Shown here one piece after another: positions 1-10,379 of a DNA stretch of 21,532 nt. The stretch is from the NCBI GenBank assembly GCA_003427395.1, contig BFEA01000097.1, positions 1,722,943 through 1,744,474 of the forward strand. Reading direction: 5' to 3'. The position numbers and the translations under genes were made by a program. Every line of letters begins with the position of its first letter. The stretch's first letter is position 1. The notes beneath the pieces are model-generated. The model was not told the origin of the DNA. It worked only from the letters and a program-made list of their open reading frames with translations, and ran no database searches. This DNA comes from Chara braunii (lineage: Eukaryota > Streptophyta > Charophyceae > Charales > Characeae).

Positions 1-345
1 CACACACACACACATGTGCCAGGTACTCACCTGTGAAGATGGCGCTGTGCTGCAGGTACCTCGAAGACGAAGCTGGAGCTACGGTGCTGCAGGTAAGTCT
101 CCCTGGCCTCCGCCCAATCTCTCTCTCTCTCCAGCACTACCCTACCTCCTACTAGCGCCCAGCGCTGAAGGCTACTTGTTAATGCTGCTAGCGCCCAGCG
201 CCGAAGACTACTGCTAGCGCTACTACTACTCCCGCATCGCTCCTCCAGAGTGCTGCTGCCGACTCCTGAAGACTACCTCCTGCCTCCTGAACTGCACGTG
301 AAGTGCCGGGGAAGTACCTAGGAACTACCTGCAGCCTGCAGGGCG

Positions 346-369
346 GGCCAGTCCTATATAGTGCTGGCC
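346..369 (-). promoter_or_regulatory. TATA box inside an inverted repeat
   Basis: The arms GGCCAG (346-351) and CTGGCC (364-369) flank a 12-nt loop containing TATATA. The corresponding place in copy B (7832-7862) has a TATA-like loop with different but again complementary arms. A core-promoter role on the minus strand is inference from the TATA box and the position upstream of the leader-like block. Confidence 0.35.
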
Positions 370-580
370 AGTCCAGGAGGCTGCTCTTGCCAATACCAAA
401 ACGTGCCAGACCCTGGCGTTGAAGCTCAACCAAGGGTTGTCTAGAAAACAGGCCCAAAATGGCCTGTTGCTAAAACCCTGGTCCGATGCCTGAGTTTCAG
501 GGCAGGCCGAACTCATGAGGGCCTGAAAATGGCCCTCCGTTTCAGGCTGAAAAGGCTCAGGGCCGGAAAGGCCCTATTTT

Positions 581-672
581 AGGCTGAAACGACACAGGGC
601 CTGTAGGCCCTTGTTTTCAGGCTTTCAGGCCGAAACGACACAGGGCCTGTAGGCCCTTGTTTTCAGGCTTTC
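581..672. repeat. 46-bp tandem repeat, two units
   Basis: Two head-to-tail 46-bp units (581-626 and 627-672) differ only in AGGCTGAAAC versus AGGCCGAAAC at their start. A third, diverged start follows at 673. Each unit holds the inverted pair CAGGGCCTGTAGGCCCTTG. The array lies within GGCC-rich copy A, upstream (minus strand) of its TATA box, where it could act as an enhancer-like array; that role is inference. Confidence 0.85.
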
Positions 673-984
673 AGGCTGAAAATGGCTCGGGCCTGGAGAT
701 GGCCCGTGCAGCCTGTTGCAGGCGCAGCATGTAACACTCTCTCTCTTGTCTGTCCACCTTGTCTTCCCTCTGTACACCTGAAGACCACCCCTGCGCCTTG
801 CTGTACTCCAAGCCCAGCCAGCTATGGAAGCTGGGCTATGGCGCTGCCCTCAGCAGCGCCCTCTTCCCACACGACGGCACGTGCACAGCACCTTGCCCCT
901 AGCACTAGCAGCAGCACGCGAGCGTTCACTCTAGCAGCGCTGCCGCAAACTGGCAGGTGCCTGAATGAGGCTTCAGGCAGCGAG

Positions 985-1005
985 CTCTTTCCTATATGGA
1001 AAGAG
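985..1005. repeat. 8-bp-arm hairpin in copy A
   Basis: CTCTTTCC (985-992), a TATAT loop and GGAAAGAG (998-1005) form a perfect palindromic hairpin. The homologous site in copy C (9021-9041) has the same 21-nt length and keeps the outer pairing through a paired change. Confidence 0.7.
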
Positions 1006-1300
1006 TCTGCCTGGCCTTCAACCTGGCCGGGCTGGGCCTGCGCCCAGAAGCTTCCGGTAGGCCCCAGGGTGCTGGGCCTCTGCTGGTGCTGCTGGGCCTC
1101 GTTCAGTTGCTCCGCCCAACTGTCTGTGTCTACTGGTTCGAATGTGGCCCAGGGCCTGCACTTCAGGAAAGGCCTAGAAGGCCGTGGAAAATCTTTGCTG
1201 CTCGGGTCCTGGGTTCCCTCAACCAACTGACGCGACACAACTGCCGGAAACCCCAAATACGAAATTGACAGCATTGGGCCTCTCGTGATTTGTTAGGCTC

Positions 1301-2550
1301 GCCTTCACTTAGGGCGGGCAGACTTGCATTATGAGCCCCCTTAGGCCTTCGGAGGAGCCTTATCCTCGCATAATTAATAAAATTATTAATTATACATGCC
1401 TGTTTTTTTCAATAGGGGTTATGATGATGGTCATCCCCTTGCTTTATTGTGTCCACCTGATTTGATCAGTTTGCCAACTCGTGCTCTGTTTACTGGCAGT
1501 TACATGTGTATATCATTCAGCCACATGATCTGTGTGTAATCACACACACTTGATTGGAGACCAGAAATGCCTTTCTTATCATACACGGCCACAGACTCAA
1601 TGCCACCCAAAAAATAAATGAAAAATAAAAAATAGAAATAACACTTGCCGGGTGATCCAGGTTTACTAAGGGGAATTGTTGAGGAAGGACCTCCGTCTTG
1701 GGGATTTAGGGAGGTAGTTGGGTGACGTGGGCTTGAGGGGACCATAGGGGTCAGGGTAACAATGCTGCGAAAATGGGACGTTGGGCCCGGTTCCCAGCAC
1801 GTGCAGCTCCCCAGGAATAAGATTGGAGTCATCACACACCTCTGCCCCTACGGCAGGTGTGGGCTCTTATCTTCATCTGTCTTAGGGACATTCACAGTGA
1901 TGTTTTCGCTACAAAAAAAAAAAAAACTTGCCCCCTGCTGGTTAGTCTTGGTAGTGAATATTCCTTTGTCCCTTCCATCCTTCGCCAGGGGCTAGGTCCA
2001 ACCCAAAAGTGGAGTATTACCCAGCGGTGCTTCGACATGCGTGGAGGGTCATGCAAAGACGGATAGGTTCTCTTTAGTGCATAGATATGGATTTCTGCCA
2101 TCCCAGATAGGTGGGTACATAAGGGAGAAAAATATTGTAGTGAATACAGTTGCCCCCGTATATGAGGACAAGACAGCTTTAAAAACAACAACGACAATGA
2201 GAACGAGAACGAGAATGGGAACGAGAACGACAACAACAACGATTGATGACTCAGATGAGAATGATGTCTGCTGGGGCACCAGGCAGCCCAGAACAAGATA
2301 GGACGAATGGGGGGCAAAATGGAGTAGAGTGGCCGCAGCAAGGAGCTATGGATGCCGCCGTAAAATGGCGTAGAGTGAATGTGGCTAGAAGTTATGGATG
2401 CACAAGCTGATGAGGAAAATTCTTCGCCTGCTGCTCGACTTCAAAATGCCAAAAACAAATTGAGGAACTGACTGGAAGCAATTTTTTGCCCAGAATGCGG
2501 CACCCAGCCTTGTATATTGTCTACCTACAGCTTACCTGCTGCGGAGACCC
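1301..2550. other. Unassigned stretch without a recognisable gene
   Basis: I see no gene with a recognisable domain here. There is an AT-rich patch near 1369-1395, an A-rich patch near 1600-1640, an A14 run near 1911-1925, and a low-complexity run of AAC, GAC and GAGAAC words at 2180-2245. Those words encode only Asn/Asp/Glu- or Arg/Thr-rich peptides depending on frame. Confidence 0.5.
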
Positions 2551-2560
2551 TAGTGGCCTA

Positions 2561-2955
2561 CCCAGCTGCCCACCTGAGTTCAAAACCCGGCAAGTGCACT
2601 GCGAGAAAAATGGGTAAAACTGAGTCCCACCGGCCAGGGATCAAACCCCACTGACAACGATCGCCTAAAAGAAAGGAAAACAAGGCGCCGTACCCAGCGC
2701 TATACTCTCTTGCGATGCAGATTTGCTGCCCACCTGGCTTTTCTATTTTTTATGCTGTCTTGAGACAGATATCTTGCCCGCCTGGGTTCAAAACCCAGCG
2801 GGTGCGCTACAAGAAAAATGAGTACAAATTGAGTCCTACTGGCCGGGAATCAAGTCCGAGTGACAACAATGACGTAAAATAAAGGAAAGCGATGTGGTTG
2901 GGCTGTACCTGGCACTATACTCTCTTGAGAAGAGATCGAGATCTGCTTACCATTT
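2561..2955. repeat. Diverged ~210-bp tandem duplication
   Basis: Two units share ordered blocks: GCCCACCTGAGTTCAAAACC (2567 on) with GCCCGCCTGGGTTCAAAACC (2775 on); GAGAAAAATGGGTA with AAGAAAAATGAGTA; CTGAGTCCCACCGGCCAGGG with TTGAGTCCTACTGGCCGGGA; and CTATACTCTCTTG near 2700 and 2914. The offset drifts from 208 to about 215 nt. The second unit contains GGTTCAAAACC, which fits the Pol III B-box consensus, but I found no A box or cloverleaf, so no tRNA or SINE is called. Confidence 0.7.
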
Positions 2956-3298
2956 TGCAATGGTGTTGCCGTGCGTTCAGTCATTTAGCATGGTTAATGC
3001 GGGTTCAATGAACGGGGCTGAAGCCGCTGAATGCGTTTGACGCATTCGCGCAGGGGCCCCTACGCGACCCGGGGGGGGGTGAGGTGGGGTCGGGGGAGAG
3101 CCTGCGGCACAGGGAGCGGTCCACAGACGGAAAAAAAGAAGAGGGCAGGAAAAAAAAATCGAAAAAAAAATAAAAAAAATGAAACTTAGCCTAGAAAGGC
3201 TACAAATTCGTGAGAGGGCCGTTCCAGTGGCCTCGCTAATGCACTCAGTGTTTGAGCGCCCACTCCCTCCGTTTGGACGCTCGTGAACGTGGCAGACA

Positions 3299-3300
<2 letters not shown>

Positions 3301-3380
<80 letters not shown>

Positions 3381-3415
3381 CNCAGTTTTAACACAGTGAA
3401 GGCATGTGCACATGC

Positions 3416-3470
<55 letters not shown>
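3301..3470. repeat. (GT)n-(GA)n compound microsatellite and second (GA)n
   Basis: (GT)n runs from 3301 to 3340 and passes into (GA)n to 3379. A short spacer with one undetermined base (3382) follows, then another (GA)n from about 3419 to 3469. Long Arg-Glu or Ser-Leu open frames across this tract are translation of the repeat, not genes. Confidence 0.98.
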
Positions 3471-3471
<1 letters not shown>

Positions 3472-3829
3472 AGGACAAAAGGAGAGAGAGAGAGACGTCT
3501 ACGAGCGAAGCGGTGGAGAGAACAAGCGGAGTGGACGGCGTCCACGACAGGCTTCGCTACACGTGGAGGCCAATCAGTGGGGCGTCGACACCGATTTTCG
3601 GTCGTGCTTCAAAAACGTGTGACTAAAAATTGAACGCGTGTTGAATTTTTGAATGCGCGTTCGAATGGAATTGAACGAGCGAGGGCGGTGAGGACCAGAC
3701 TTTATTTGGGTCTATGGGGGCCGGCGAGGGGTCATGTGGAGGACTGGGGGGCTTCGACATACGGTTGGGGGGGGCTCAGGGTCATGCAAAGGGGACGAAG
3801 CACGTGGCCGTGTCGGGGGCCAACGAGGG

Positions 3830-6137
3830 ATGACAAGAGTCGGGAATGATGGGGCGGGGACAGGCAATAGTGTTCGAGGACGCCGGAGACGACGAAATCA
3901 AAAGGCGCAAAAGAAAAGTCGCGTCTACAGGTACATCCGCGTGGGTCAGGATCTCAGTGAGAAGTTCCGTGGGAACAGGGTGTTGAAGTGCCTGTTCTGC
4001 GGCCACGAGTTCCAGGGGAAGCAGTATGTTGCGGCGCACCGTTTCAGGCAGGGGAAGGGGTGTCCATCCGTGACCCACAAGGCGCTGGTGGACATACACT
4101 TCAACACCCACTACAAGCTGGGGGGCAAGATCCTTGAGCGGATGCTGCGGTACGGGGAGCTTCACGGTGTGGCGCCTGTGAATCTGTGATGGATTCGCGC
4201 CGAGACAAGGGAGGTGTGGGAGAGGCGAGGGGTGAGGACGAGGTGGTCGATGTTGACAACGTTGTGGAGGAGGGTGTGCGGGCCGGGCCATCAGTGAAGG
4301 ACCAAGTGAAGGGGAAGAGCATTGTTCACGAGTTGAGGGTTGCAAGGCCATTACTTCACCCGCACGTGTCAGCTCGCACACAGGCGCATCAGGATGCGCC
4401 AGAGGCGGCGGCGGGTGTGCGGAAGAGAAAGGAGAAATACGAGGGGGCGAGGCAGGGAGCGCAAAAGAGGATGAGGCAAAACACCATCAAAGAGTTGTAC
4501 TCCTCGCAATGGCAGATGAAGTTTAAGAAGAGGTTCTTGAGGTTTGTGTACAGTCAACGCTTGGCATTCAATGTATTTCGAAGCGAGCCGTGGAAGGACC
4601 TCGTCCGACACTTCATCGAATCGTCGGGGCCATTGAAGGTGTTGTGGCCTTCGTAGAATGAGATCGCGGCTATAGAGACAGTTGTCCGGACAGCGGACGA
4701 TGTGGAGGCTGATCTCCCGGAGGTCAGGGCTTCGTTCTATGTCACGGGGGCCACCATCATGTCGATGGAAGGAAGTCGCGTGATGCCAGACCGATCGTGA
4801 ACTTCCTTGTTGTAGGGTCGCGCGGGGTCATGATGGTTAGGACGATGAACAGGGAGGGTGAGCGGGACCGGGCATCCGATGTTTTGGCGCGCTGGATACA
4901 AGTGTTTGACGATTTCCCTCCAAAGTGGGAGAATGCCATCAGCACCGACTCTGCCTCGACATACATTGCCACGACCGACATGCTTCAGGGACCAGAGCAG
5001 AGGCCAGAGCATCATGGCTCCCATGCGCAGTGCATGTCTGTAACAAAATGTTGTCAGAAGTTGGCTTGTCTAGCACGTGGTCAAAGGACGTTATTGTGGG
5101 GGGGAGAGTTGTGGTCCTCTTCATCAAGGAGCATGGCGCCGCTCGACATATCTTCAAGGGGGGTGAACGCAGATGGGTCTCATTTAGCCGTGTGAAACAC
5201 GGTTTGCATCCGTGTTTGCAATCATGGAGCGTTTGTTGGCAGTGAGGTTAGCGTTTGAGAGGACGATGGACAGTGATGGTTGGGGCTTGGTCCTTTTGCA
5301 CGATACCGTTCGGCAGTTGGCTCGGTGGGTTAAGTGGCAGGTGCGCCATGGCCCTTGGTGGGACTCCATGGACATCCTTGTCCGCATTATGGAGCTCGTG
5401 TACGACATGCTGTGCATGTTGGACTGGGGAGGGCTGCACATATCGCGGGTGGTTGAGTGGGCACAGGACGTCGCACGCAATGTTGCACGGGAAGTTTGCG
5501 TACTTCCACGGGGTGTCGCACACTTCATTCTGCAGAAAGTGCAGGATCGGTGCGCTCACATGTTGGAGCCGGCGCACGCCATTGCTCACCTTCTCTGTCC
5601 GAGCCGGCGGGACTTGAGGTACTACGAGGGCGTACTGAAGGACTACGATGCGAGCCTGGTGAGGGAGGCAGAGGTGTACATCCTTGCACATATCGGGTTC
5701 AATGTCACAAACCCCAAGTACGAGGTCGCATGTGCAAAGCTCCGCGACTTTCACACACGAAAGGGGGCATCGTGGGGGGGGGGAGGGATGGGGATAGAGA
5801 GGCACAACGGTGCGTCGACGGCATGGAGGCATACGAGGCTGGTTGTTGGTGGTCGAAGTGGGAACAGTGCACCCCGCAATTGCAGGTCATCACTCTTTGT
5901 GTCATGTACATGTGGGCGTGCTCCTCTCCTGCAGAGAGGAATTGGGCCGTCGACAAGGGTGTACACACGAAGAAACGGAACGAGTTGGAGTTTGAGAAGG
6001 TTGTGAAATTGGTCGAGATCTCGGCCAACGTCCGCCTTCTGGCACATCAGCGGGCTGGCCGCGGGTTTGCGCTGTCGTGGATTGTCAATGAGTCGTTGTT
6101 GGACGTGGAGGGAGGTGTCGGGGGACAGCCCGTGTGA
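3830..6137 (+). pseudogene. Decayed hAT-family transposase (BED-like finger, DUF659-like core, hAT C-terminus)
   Basis: A hAT DNA transposase would cut and paste its own element. From a plausible ATG at 3830, a basic leader is followed by a zinc-finger block (3989-4065: C-x2-C, His, Cys), then a DUF659-like region whose readable landmarks include FVYSQRLAFNVFRSEPW (about 4540-4590), ATIMS with a displaced SDGRKSRDARPIVNF block (about 4750-4810), STDSAST (about 4942), LPCAVHVCNKML (about 5015) and RRWVSFSRVKHG (about 5168). The hAT dimerisation-like block SSPAERNW...KKRNELEFEKV lies at 5925-6010. The gene is broken: the first frame stops at 4187-4189, there is an in-frame TAG at 4654, and the frame changes near 4761, 5010, 5202 and in the G-run at 5773-5784. 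Similar proteins are common in Chara as I recall (not searched). The family call is firm and loss of function near certain. Confidence 0.8.
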
Positions 6138-7424
6138 GAGGGAACGGACGCCAGCACGAAGCAGGAGCGGGAGCGGCAGAGATGGTCGTGGCAGCGAGAC
6201 CCGTGCGGGTCGAGAGATCCTCCAGGTGAGGTTGCAGAGGTTTTTGGGACTCGAGCTGCCATATTGCGCCCATACCCGAGCGACGACGATAGCGATCACG
6301 AGGGTCAAGTGCCGTCTGCTGATGATCCTGCTGCCCGGGACGTTGAGGACATCCGTAAACGGAGTGGCGAGGGTGACCTGTTTGGTGGAGGTGGTTTGCA
6401 GTGCGCGGAGGATTATGGGGTCGTTATGGGAGCCTTGTTGAGCGAGAGGGGCCTGCGTCCCCTCGCCCCCAGTCTGTCGGTTTGTAGGGCATGGATCTGC
6501 ACCTTCGAGGGGGGTAGGGTCAGCTTGTGGTGGCGGGGCCCCTAGGCAGTGTACCGGGCATGATCGTAGTGGCATGGCATCATCCACCATTGTTCGACCT
6601 GCATCGGAGGAGCTTCATCGAGTCTCGCCCCCTGGGGGCCGACTACGTAGATTGGTGAAGGGCCCGAGACAGAGATTGGTGGGCGGCCCTTCGCCAAGGA
6701 AGGGGTATGAGAGAGAGAGAGAGAGGGGCCGACAGGTGGAGATGCTGGGTGGGGGGCCGGGAGATGGAGGGGGTCCCGAGGTTGATGAGGCAGTTGACAT
6801 CGACGTTTTTGGGGGGGTTCGTGATGAGGGGATGTCGGCGGGTGGTGGCGGAGGTTTTAGTGAGTTTGATGATATGAGTTTGCCCCCTGGAGAGAGTGTG
6901 TCTCGGGGGGACATCAGATCGGTGCCCCGCAGACGGAGACTTTCACCCCTACCATGTGCGAAGAGTTGGGGGTGTGGCCATTAGAGGCAGAGGGAGATGA
7001 GGACGTCACACCCCCCGGAGAGACATCTGCAAAGAGGTTGGCCAGGCTTGATAGTCGCCGAGCTTGCCTCATGGCACGAGGCGACCCTAGGACGCAAGAG
7101 TTGGCCCGTCTTGCACTCGAGGAGCGATAGAGAGAGCTGGGGACATTTATGCGGATGCCCCCGGACGCAGAGGCGGCTGTCCATATTGATCCGCCGAAAG
7201 AGGACCGCGAGGGGATGCAGGAGAAGGTGGCATCAGGTGAGGCGTCGAGGATGGGACAGGACGACACAGCAAAGCGTGTTGAGCAGGGGTTGTGCGAGAC
7301 TGGGTTCATACCCTCCGAGGACCCACATGCGGTGCCCCAAGGATCCACATGCGGTGCTACAGTTGCAATCGTTTTTTTGTTTTTTTGTTTTTTGTTGTCA
7401 AAACTAAGCTATTTCGAGGATTGA
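6138..7424 (+). pseudogene. Probable C-terminal extension of the decayed hAT transposase
   Basis: After the stop at 6135-6137 the plus strand keeps codon-like composition with acidic, low-complexity peptides: a REVAEVFGTRAA-like stretch then PYPSDDDSDHE near 6225-6310, a Gly/Pro/acidic segment at 6700-6900, and RLARLDSRRACLMARG near 7035-7085. The frame changes several times and TAG interrupts near 7128. I infer it is the disordered tail of the same transposase because the DNA is contiguous, of the same strand and base composition, and equally frame-shifted. It could also be flanking repeat. A short T/G-rich tract (7370-7396) follows. Confidence 0.4.
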
Positions 7425-7559
7425 GCCCTCAGGGGCCCCTTAGAGACAGGCAAGTGTTCTGGGCGGTGGCCCCCAGCAAGCATTGTGCCGGCCCTAAGAT
7501 ATCCACGTGTGGCATATGTAGATCCCACACGGGCCCAGTAGGACCTGTCAGGTAGGTAG

Positions 7560-8130
7560 GAAGGGGTAGGGACTTAGCTTCAGTCTGGCACATTAGTTTT
7601 GTGGCCCAAATTAGGGCCTGTGTCGGTTCAGGCCAGAAAAAGGGTCGTTTTAGGCCCACACCAGGTTGTGCCTGGCCAGGCCCTGGTGCTGGTAACGGTT
7701 CAGGCCCTGGCCTCCCTTTTTTGCCCAGGCCACACTTGGACCGTCGGATTCGATCCAAGTGTACGGCCAGATTGTTTCCCAGGCCATTCATTCTGGACCT
7801 CACGTTTAGGCCAGTAGGACCTAGGAGAGGCCAGACCAGTATAGTATTTATAGACTGGTCTGCCTCTCACTCGGTAGGTTACTGTGAGTTAGTACTCGGT
7901 GTTATGCTGTGTTAGTCTTCAGCGCTGGGCACAGTAGCGGTAGGTTGGAGTAGCGAGCGTGGAGGCTGTAGCGGACACTGCAGCAGGAGAGAGGCGGAGG
8001 CCAGACACTGGGACTTACCTGATGACTCACCTGGGGCGCCATAGCTCTAGCTTTGTCTTCAGCACTCCAGTACCGACTTGAAGGCAATACCTTTATGCGG
8101 TCAGTGTCTGGTACCAGCAGTGAGAGAGAG
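7560..8130 (+). repeat. GGCC-rich dispersed repeat, copy B
   Basis: It shares with copy A the GGCC/CAGGCC-rich upstream part (7600-7830), a TATA-like loop in an inverted repeat (7832-7862), TAGTCTTCAGCGCTGGGC (about 7913-7930), and the block GGCGGAGGCCAG...ACTTACCTG...TAGCTCTAGCTTTGTCTTC (7993-8060). Orientation is plus, opposite to copy A, so the two flank the hAT remnant in inverted order. It may extend downstream past the (GA)n tract at 8222. ACTTACCTG contains GT on neither expected splice position in plus orientation, so I do not call an intron. Confidence 0.5.
7832..7862 (+). promoter_or_regulatory. Hairpin with TATA-like loop in copy B
   Basis: CAGACCAGT (7832-7840) and ACTGGTCTG (7854-7862) are perfect 9-bp arms around a 13-nt AT-rich loop (ATAGTATTTATAG). 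It occupies the position of the TATA hairpin of copy A. Promoter function is inference. Confidence 0.4.
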
Positions 8131-8218
8131 AGAGAGAGGGAGGACTCTTCTTCTCCTTCTTCTTCTCTCCTCCAGACCTCCCCCATCCTCCATCGCTCAG
8201 TCTTCCACTTCTGTCTGG

Positions 8219-8221
<3 letters not shown>

Positions 8222-8294
<73 letters not shown>
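8222..8294. repeat. (GA)n microsatellite, about 72 bp
   Basis: This is an uninterrupted GA dinucleotide run, preceded at 8122-8138 by a shorter (GA)n. The Glu-Arg and Ser-Leu open frames crossing it are artefacts of the repeat. Confidence 0.98.
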
Positions 8295-8739
8295 AAATCT
8301 GAACTTCGGGACACTCAGGCCATTGCCCTGCTCGGGTATTTCGGGCAAAGACCTGCTTTTGGACATTGTATTGAGACTGGGACTTCAGGGACACTCGGGA
8401 TTGGCAACATTGGTGACTTGTCTCTCACCCCTCTCTTTCTCCTTCGTCTGCCCCTTCCTTGTATGCTGCACTGCCCCCTTCTCACTGTGTGAAGCATGTA
8501 TGAGTGTGCATTGTCCATTCTGATATTGCTGTGTCAGATGTATGTTCGGTCTTCCACTGCGTTTATATAGTCTCTTCCTTTGAGTCGACTCCTTGGATCT
8601 GTGATATACTTTTCATGTTTGGTTGTGTATGCGACACACGTGAGGCCTCTGTTCGACATTTTTCCATATGTGAGGTATCAGACAGTTGCAGCATGCCAGT
8701 TGGTTACAAAGCAACGTAAGCCTTTGCTGGCTCCTTCCA

Positions 8740-9440
8740 GAAGCAACAGCTGCGCTGCACAGTTGAGCCCAGGGCCCCGGTTGGTTGCGACCTGGGCACA
8801 GACATTGGGAGGCCGATACATCACACACTGGCTGCGGACAAATGAGAAAGCAGCATTGTCGTCACACAACCTCCACGGGCCAAGGAGAATGCGGCAAACA
8901 CTAGCCTGGACGGCTGCCTGGACGTGTCCAACGGTAAAGGGCCCAGGCCCATAACAGCAGAGGTGGCCTGGGCGCAGATACTGGGGCCCAACTGGAAGCT
9001 ACTGGAAACTTTCCCAGCCGCACTTTCCATAAACGAAAGTGCCCTGCCCAGGCAAGGGCAGTCTGGCCTGTACAGGCAATGCGGCCACGCTGCTGCGTTG
9101 GCGTACAAGCAGCTGTGCTAGCGCTCCTGGCCAGGGCGCACGTGGGCACCAAGAGGTCAGAGGGCGCTGCTGTGGCAGCGGGCGCACGGCGGCCATACCC
9201 GGGTCGAGCGTGTGGGTGGTACAGGTGATGGCGATGGTGGTCTTTGGGTAGGAGGCGCATGCAGAGGGGATCAAGGTATGATGAGGGGAGGAGAGAGAAC
9301 GTACCTGGTGTATGCTGGCGTGATGACGTCACGTACATTGGTCTCCAACTTCGATGTGATCCAGTTGCATGAACTTAGATAGGATAGATAGTCTGAGTAC
9401 AGTGAGTAGTGTAGGCTGGGCGCTGGGCACCATACAGTAG
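8740..9440 (+). repeat. GGCC-rich dispersed repeat, copy C
   Basis: It aligns with the minus strand of copy A around the hairpin: CACTTTCCATAAACGAAAGTG-type sequence at 9021-9041 against the 21-nt palindrome at 985-1005, with GGCCCAG/CAGCAGAGG/TGGGCGCAG-type words before it and GGCAATGCGGCC/GCTGCTGCG-type words after it. GCTGGGCGCTGGGCAC near 9416-9430 matches the block at 7920-7932 of copy B. Ends are not defined and similarity fades after about 9440. Confidence 0.45.
9021..9041. repeat. 7-bp-arm hairpin in copy C
   Basis: CACTTTC (9021-9027) and GAAAGTG (9035-9041) are perfect inverted arms. Relative to copy A, one left-arm base and its partner in the right arm have both changed, which keeps the pair. 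Confidence 0.65.
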
Positions 9441-10327
9441 GAGCGACATTGGATAAAGTGTTGGTGTGACCAGAGAGCGTCGGCATTGGCACTTGAGTTC
9501 ATTGTATTGCTCTTAATTGGATGGTATCTTGGTGCATTGTGCTCTCTGCTTGGTACATGACTACCTGGACTACTTCGTGATTTTGCAACTTGGATTTCTG
9601 TCTATCGCTCTCGCTCATATTCTTGCACTATTTTCTTCTCTCAATTTCACCTTTCACTATGTTACTGTTCATCTTAAACTGCCAGTTCAGTTGTTCCGAG
9701 CCTCTTTCTCAGATTGCTGATTTTGGCCCGGCCCTAACAAATCTGGGCAGTCGCGGCGTGAGGTTGTGCCTGGTGTCACCGCCCTTTCCGCAACCGGAAA
9801 TCCGACACTCTCTGCGGTGTTGTGTCAACCAGTGGGCCTTTTTTCAAAGGCTGGGCCGACAACTGGGGGTTCAGTCAGAAGGAAGTTTGTCCTCAGTGCT
9901 TCTTCCTCGTATTTGTTTTTTTTTTTTTTTTTTCCACGGATCAGATGTATTTAGAGCATAGCTGCGGCGCATCTCGGTGCGCGGATTTGCACACGAATTG
10001 CGCACCACGCGCAGTGCCCTGGAAAAATTAGGTCCACAAAAAAAAGAAAAAAGAGTAGGGCTTTCGTAATCTCTTAGGGCCCCCAACTCGGCAAAAATGT
10101 TAAACTCACTGTCCGAGCTCGGAAACCGGCCGCGCCCCCAGCTCGAGATTTTCTTTTGGGTAAGGGCTGCCAAATACTTAAATAATAGGGCTCATTCCAT
10201 CTTTTTTTTTTGGCGTGGTATGAAAGATGTTCTTCCCGCTCCCTTCTGCAAATCCCACACAGTGGTGGGGTAAGTTCGCAAGAAGGGGTAGTCGCCTGAT
10301 AACGACCTGCCCCGCGAAGCTTCGCAG

Positions 10328-10378
10328 AGATCACAAGTTTTTTTTTTTTTTTTTTTTTTTTGGGAAAGATCACAAGTT
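10328..10378 (-). mobile_element. Nearly empty poly(A) insertion with 12-bp target duplication
   Basis: AGATCACAAGTT occurs at 10328-10339 and again at 10367-10378. Between the copies lie only a T tract of about two dozen bases and TGGGAA. On the minus strand this reads as a few bases followed by a poly(A) tail, the expected product of an extremely 5'-truncated LINE-type insertion. A simple duplication around a slippage tract is the alternative. Confidence 0.5.
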
Positions 10379-10379
10379 G

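Larger units (their letters stand above)
1..1300 (-). repeat. GGCC-rich dispersed repeat, copy A (possible solo LTR)
   Basis: This stretch is dense in GGCC, AGGCCTG and CAGGCC words and, read on the minus strand, resembles 7560-8130 and 8740-9440. The clearest shared blocks (minus strand) are TTCAGCGCTGGGC near 158-175, and a block near 60-120 reading GGCGGAGGCCAG, then ACTTACCTG, then TAGCTCCAGCTT; the same blocks recur in order at 7918-8065. A TATATA box (355-360) sits inside an inverted repeat at 346-369, and a second hairpin lies at 985-1005. GC-rich tandem repeats upstream of a TATA box and a downstream GA-rich leader would suit an LTR-type U3-R-U5 layout, but no termini or target duplication were found. 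The open frames here have no recognisable domain and I do not call them genes. Confidence 0.5.

Noticed and set aside
1500-1835. 111-codon minus-strand open frame rich in Pro and Ser
   Set aside because: No recognisable domain, and composition resembles its repeat-rich surroundings.
2406-2440. CTGATGAG as a further hammerhead core
   Set aside because: There is no stem II followed by GAAA and no complementary stem I nearby.
2769-2850. tRNA gene around GGGTTCAAAACCC
   Set aside because: Only the T-arm/B-box-like element is present; no acceptor, D-arm or A box could be folded.
3186-3633. Open frames of Arg-Glu, Ser-Leu and Thr-His repeats over (GT)n/(GA)n; likewise 7902-8523, 10688-11131 and 18822-19230
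   Set aside because: Dinucleotide repeats are open in several frames by composition; no domain, start context or conserved flank supports a gene.
3051-7440. CAGGGGCCCCT at 3051 and AGGGGCCCCT at 7431 as terminal inverted repeats of the hAT element
   Set aside because: AGGGGCCCCT is itself palindromic, so orientation is uninformative. Similarity does not extend inward, and no matching 8-bp target duplication lies outside.
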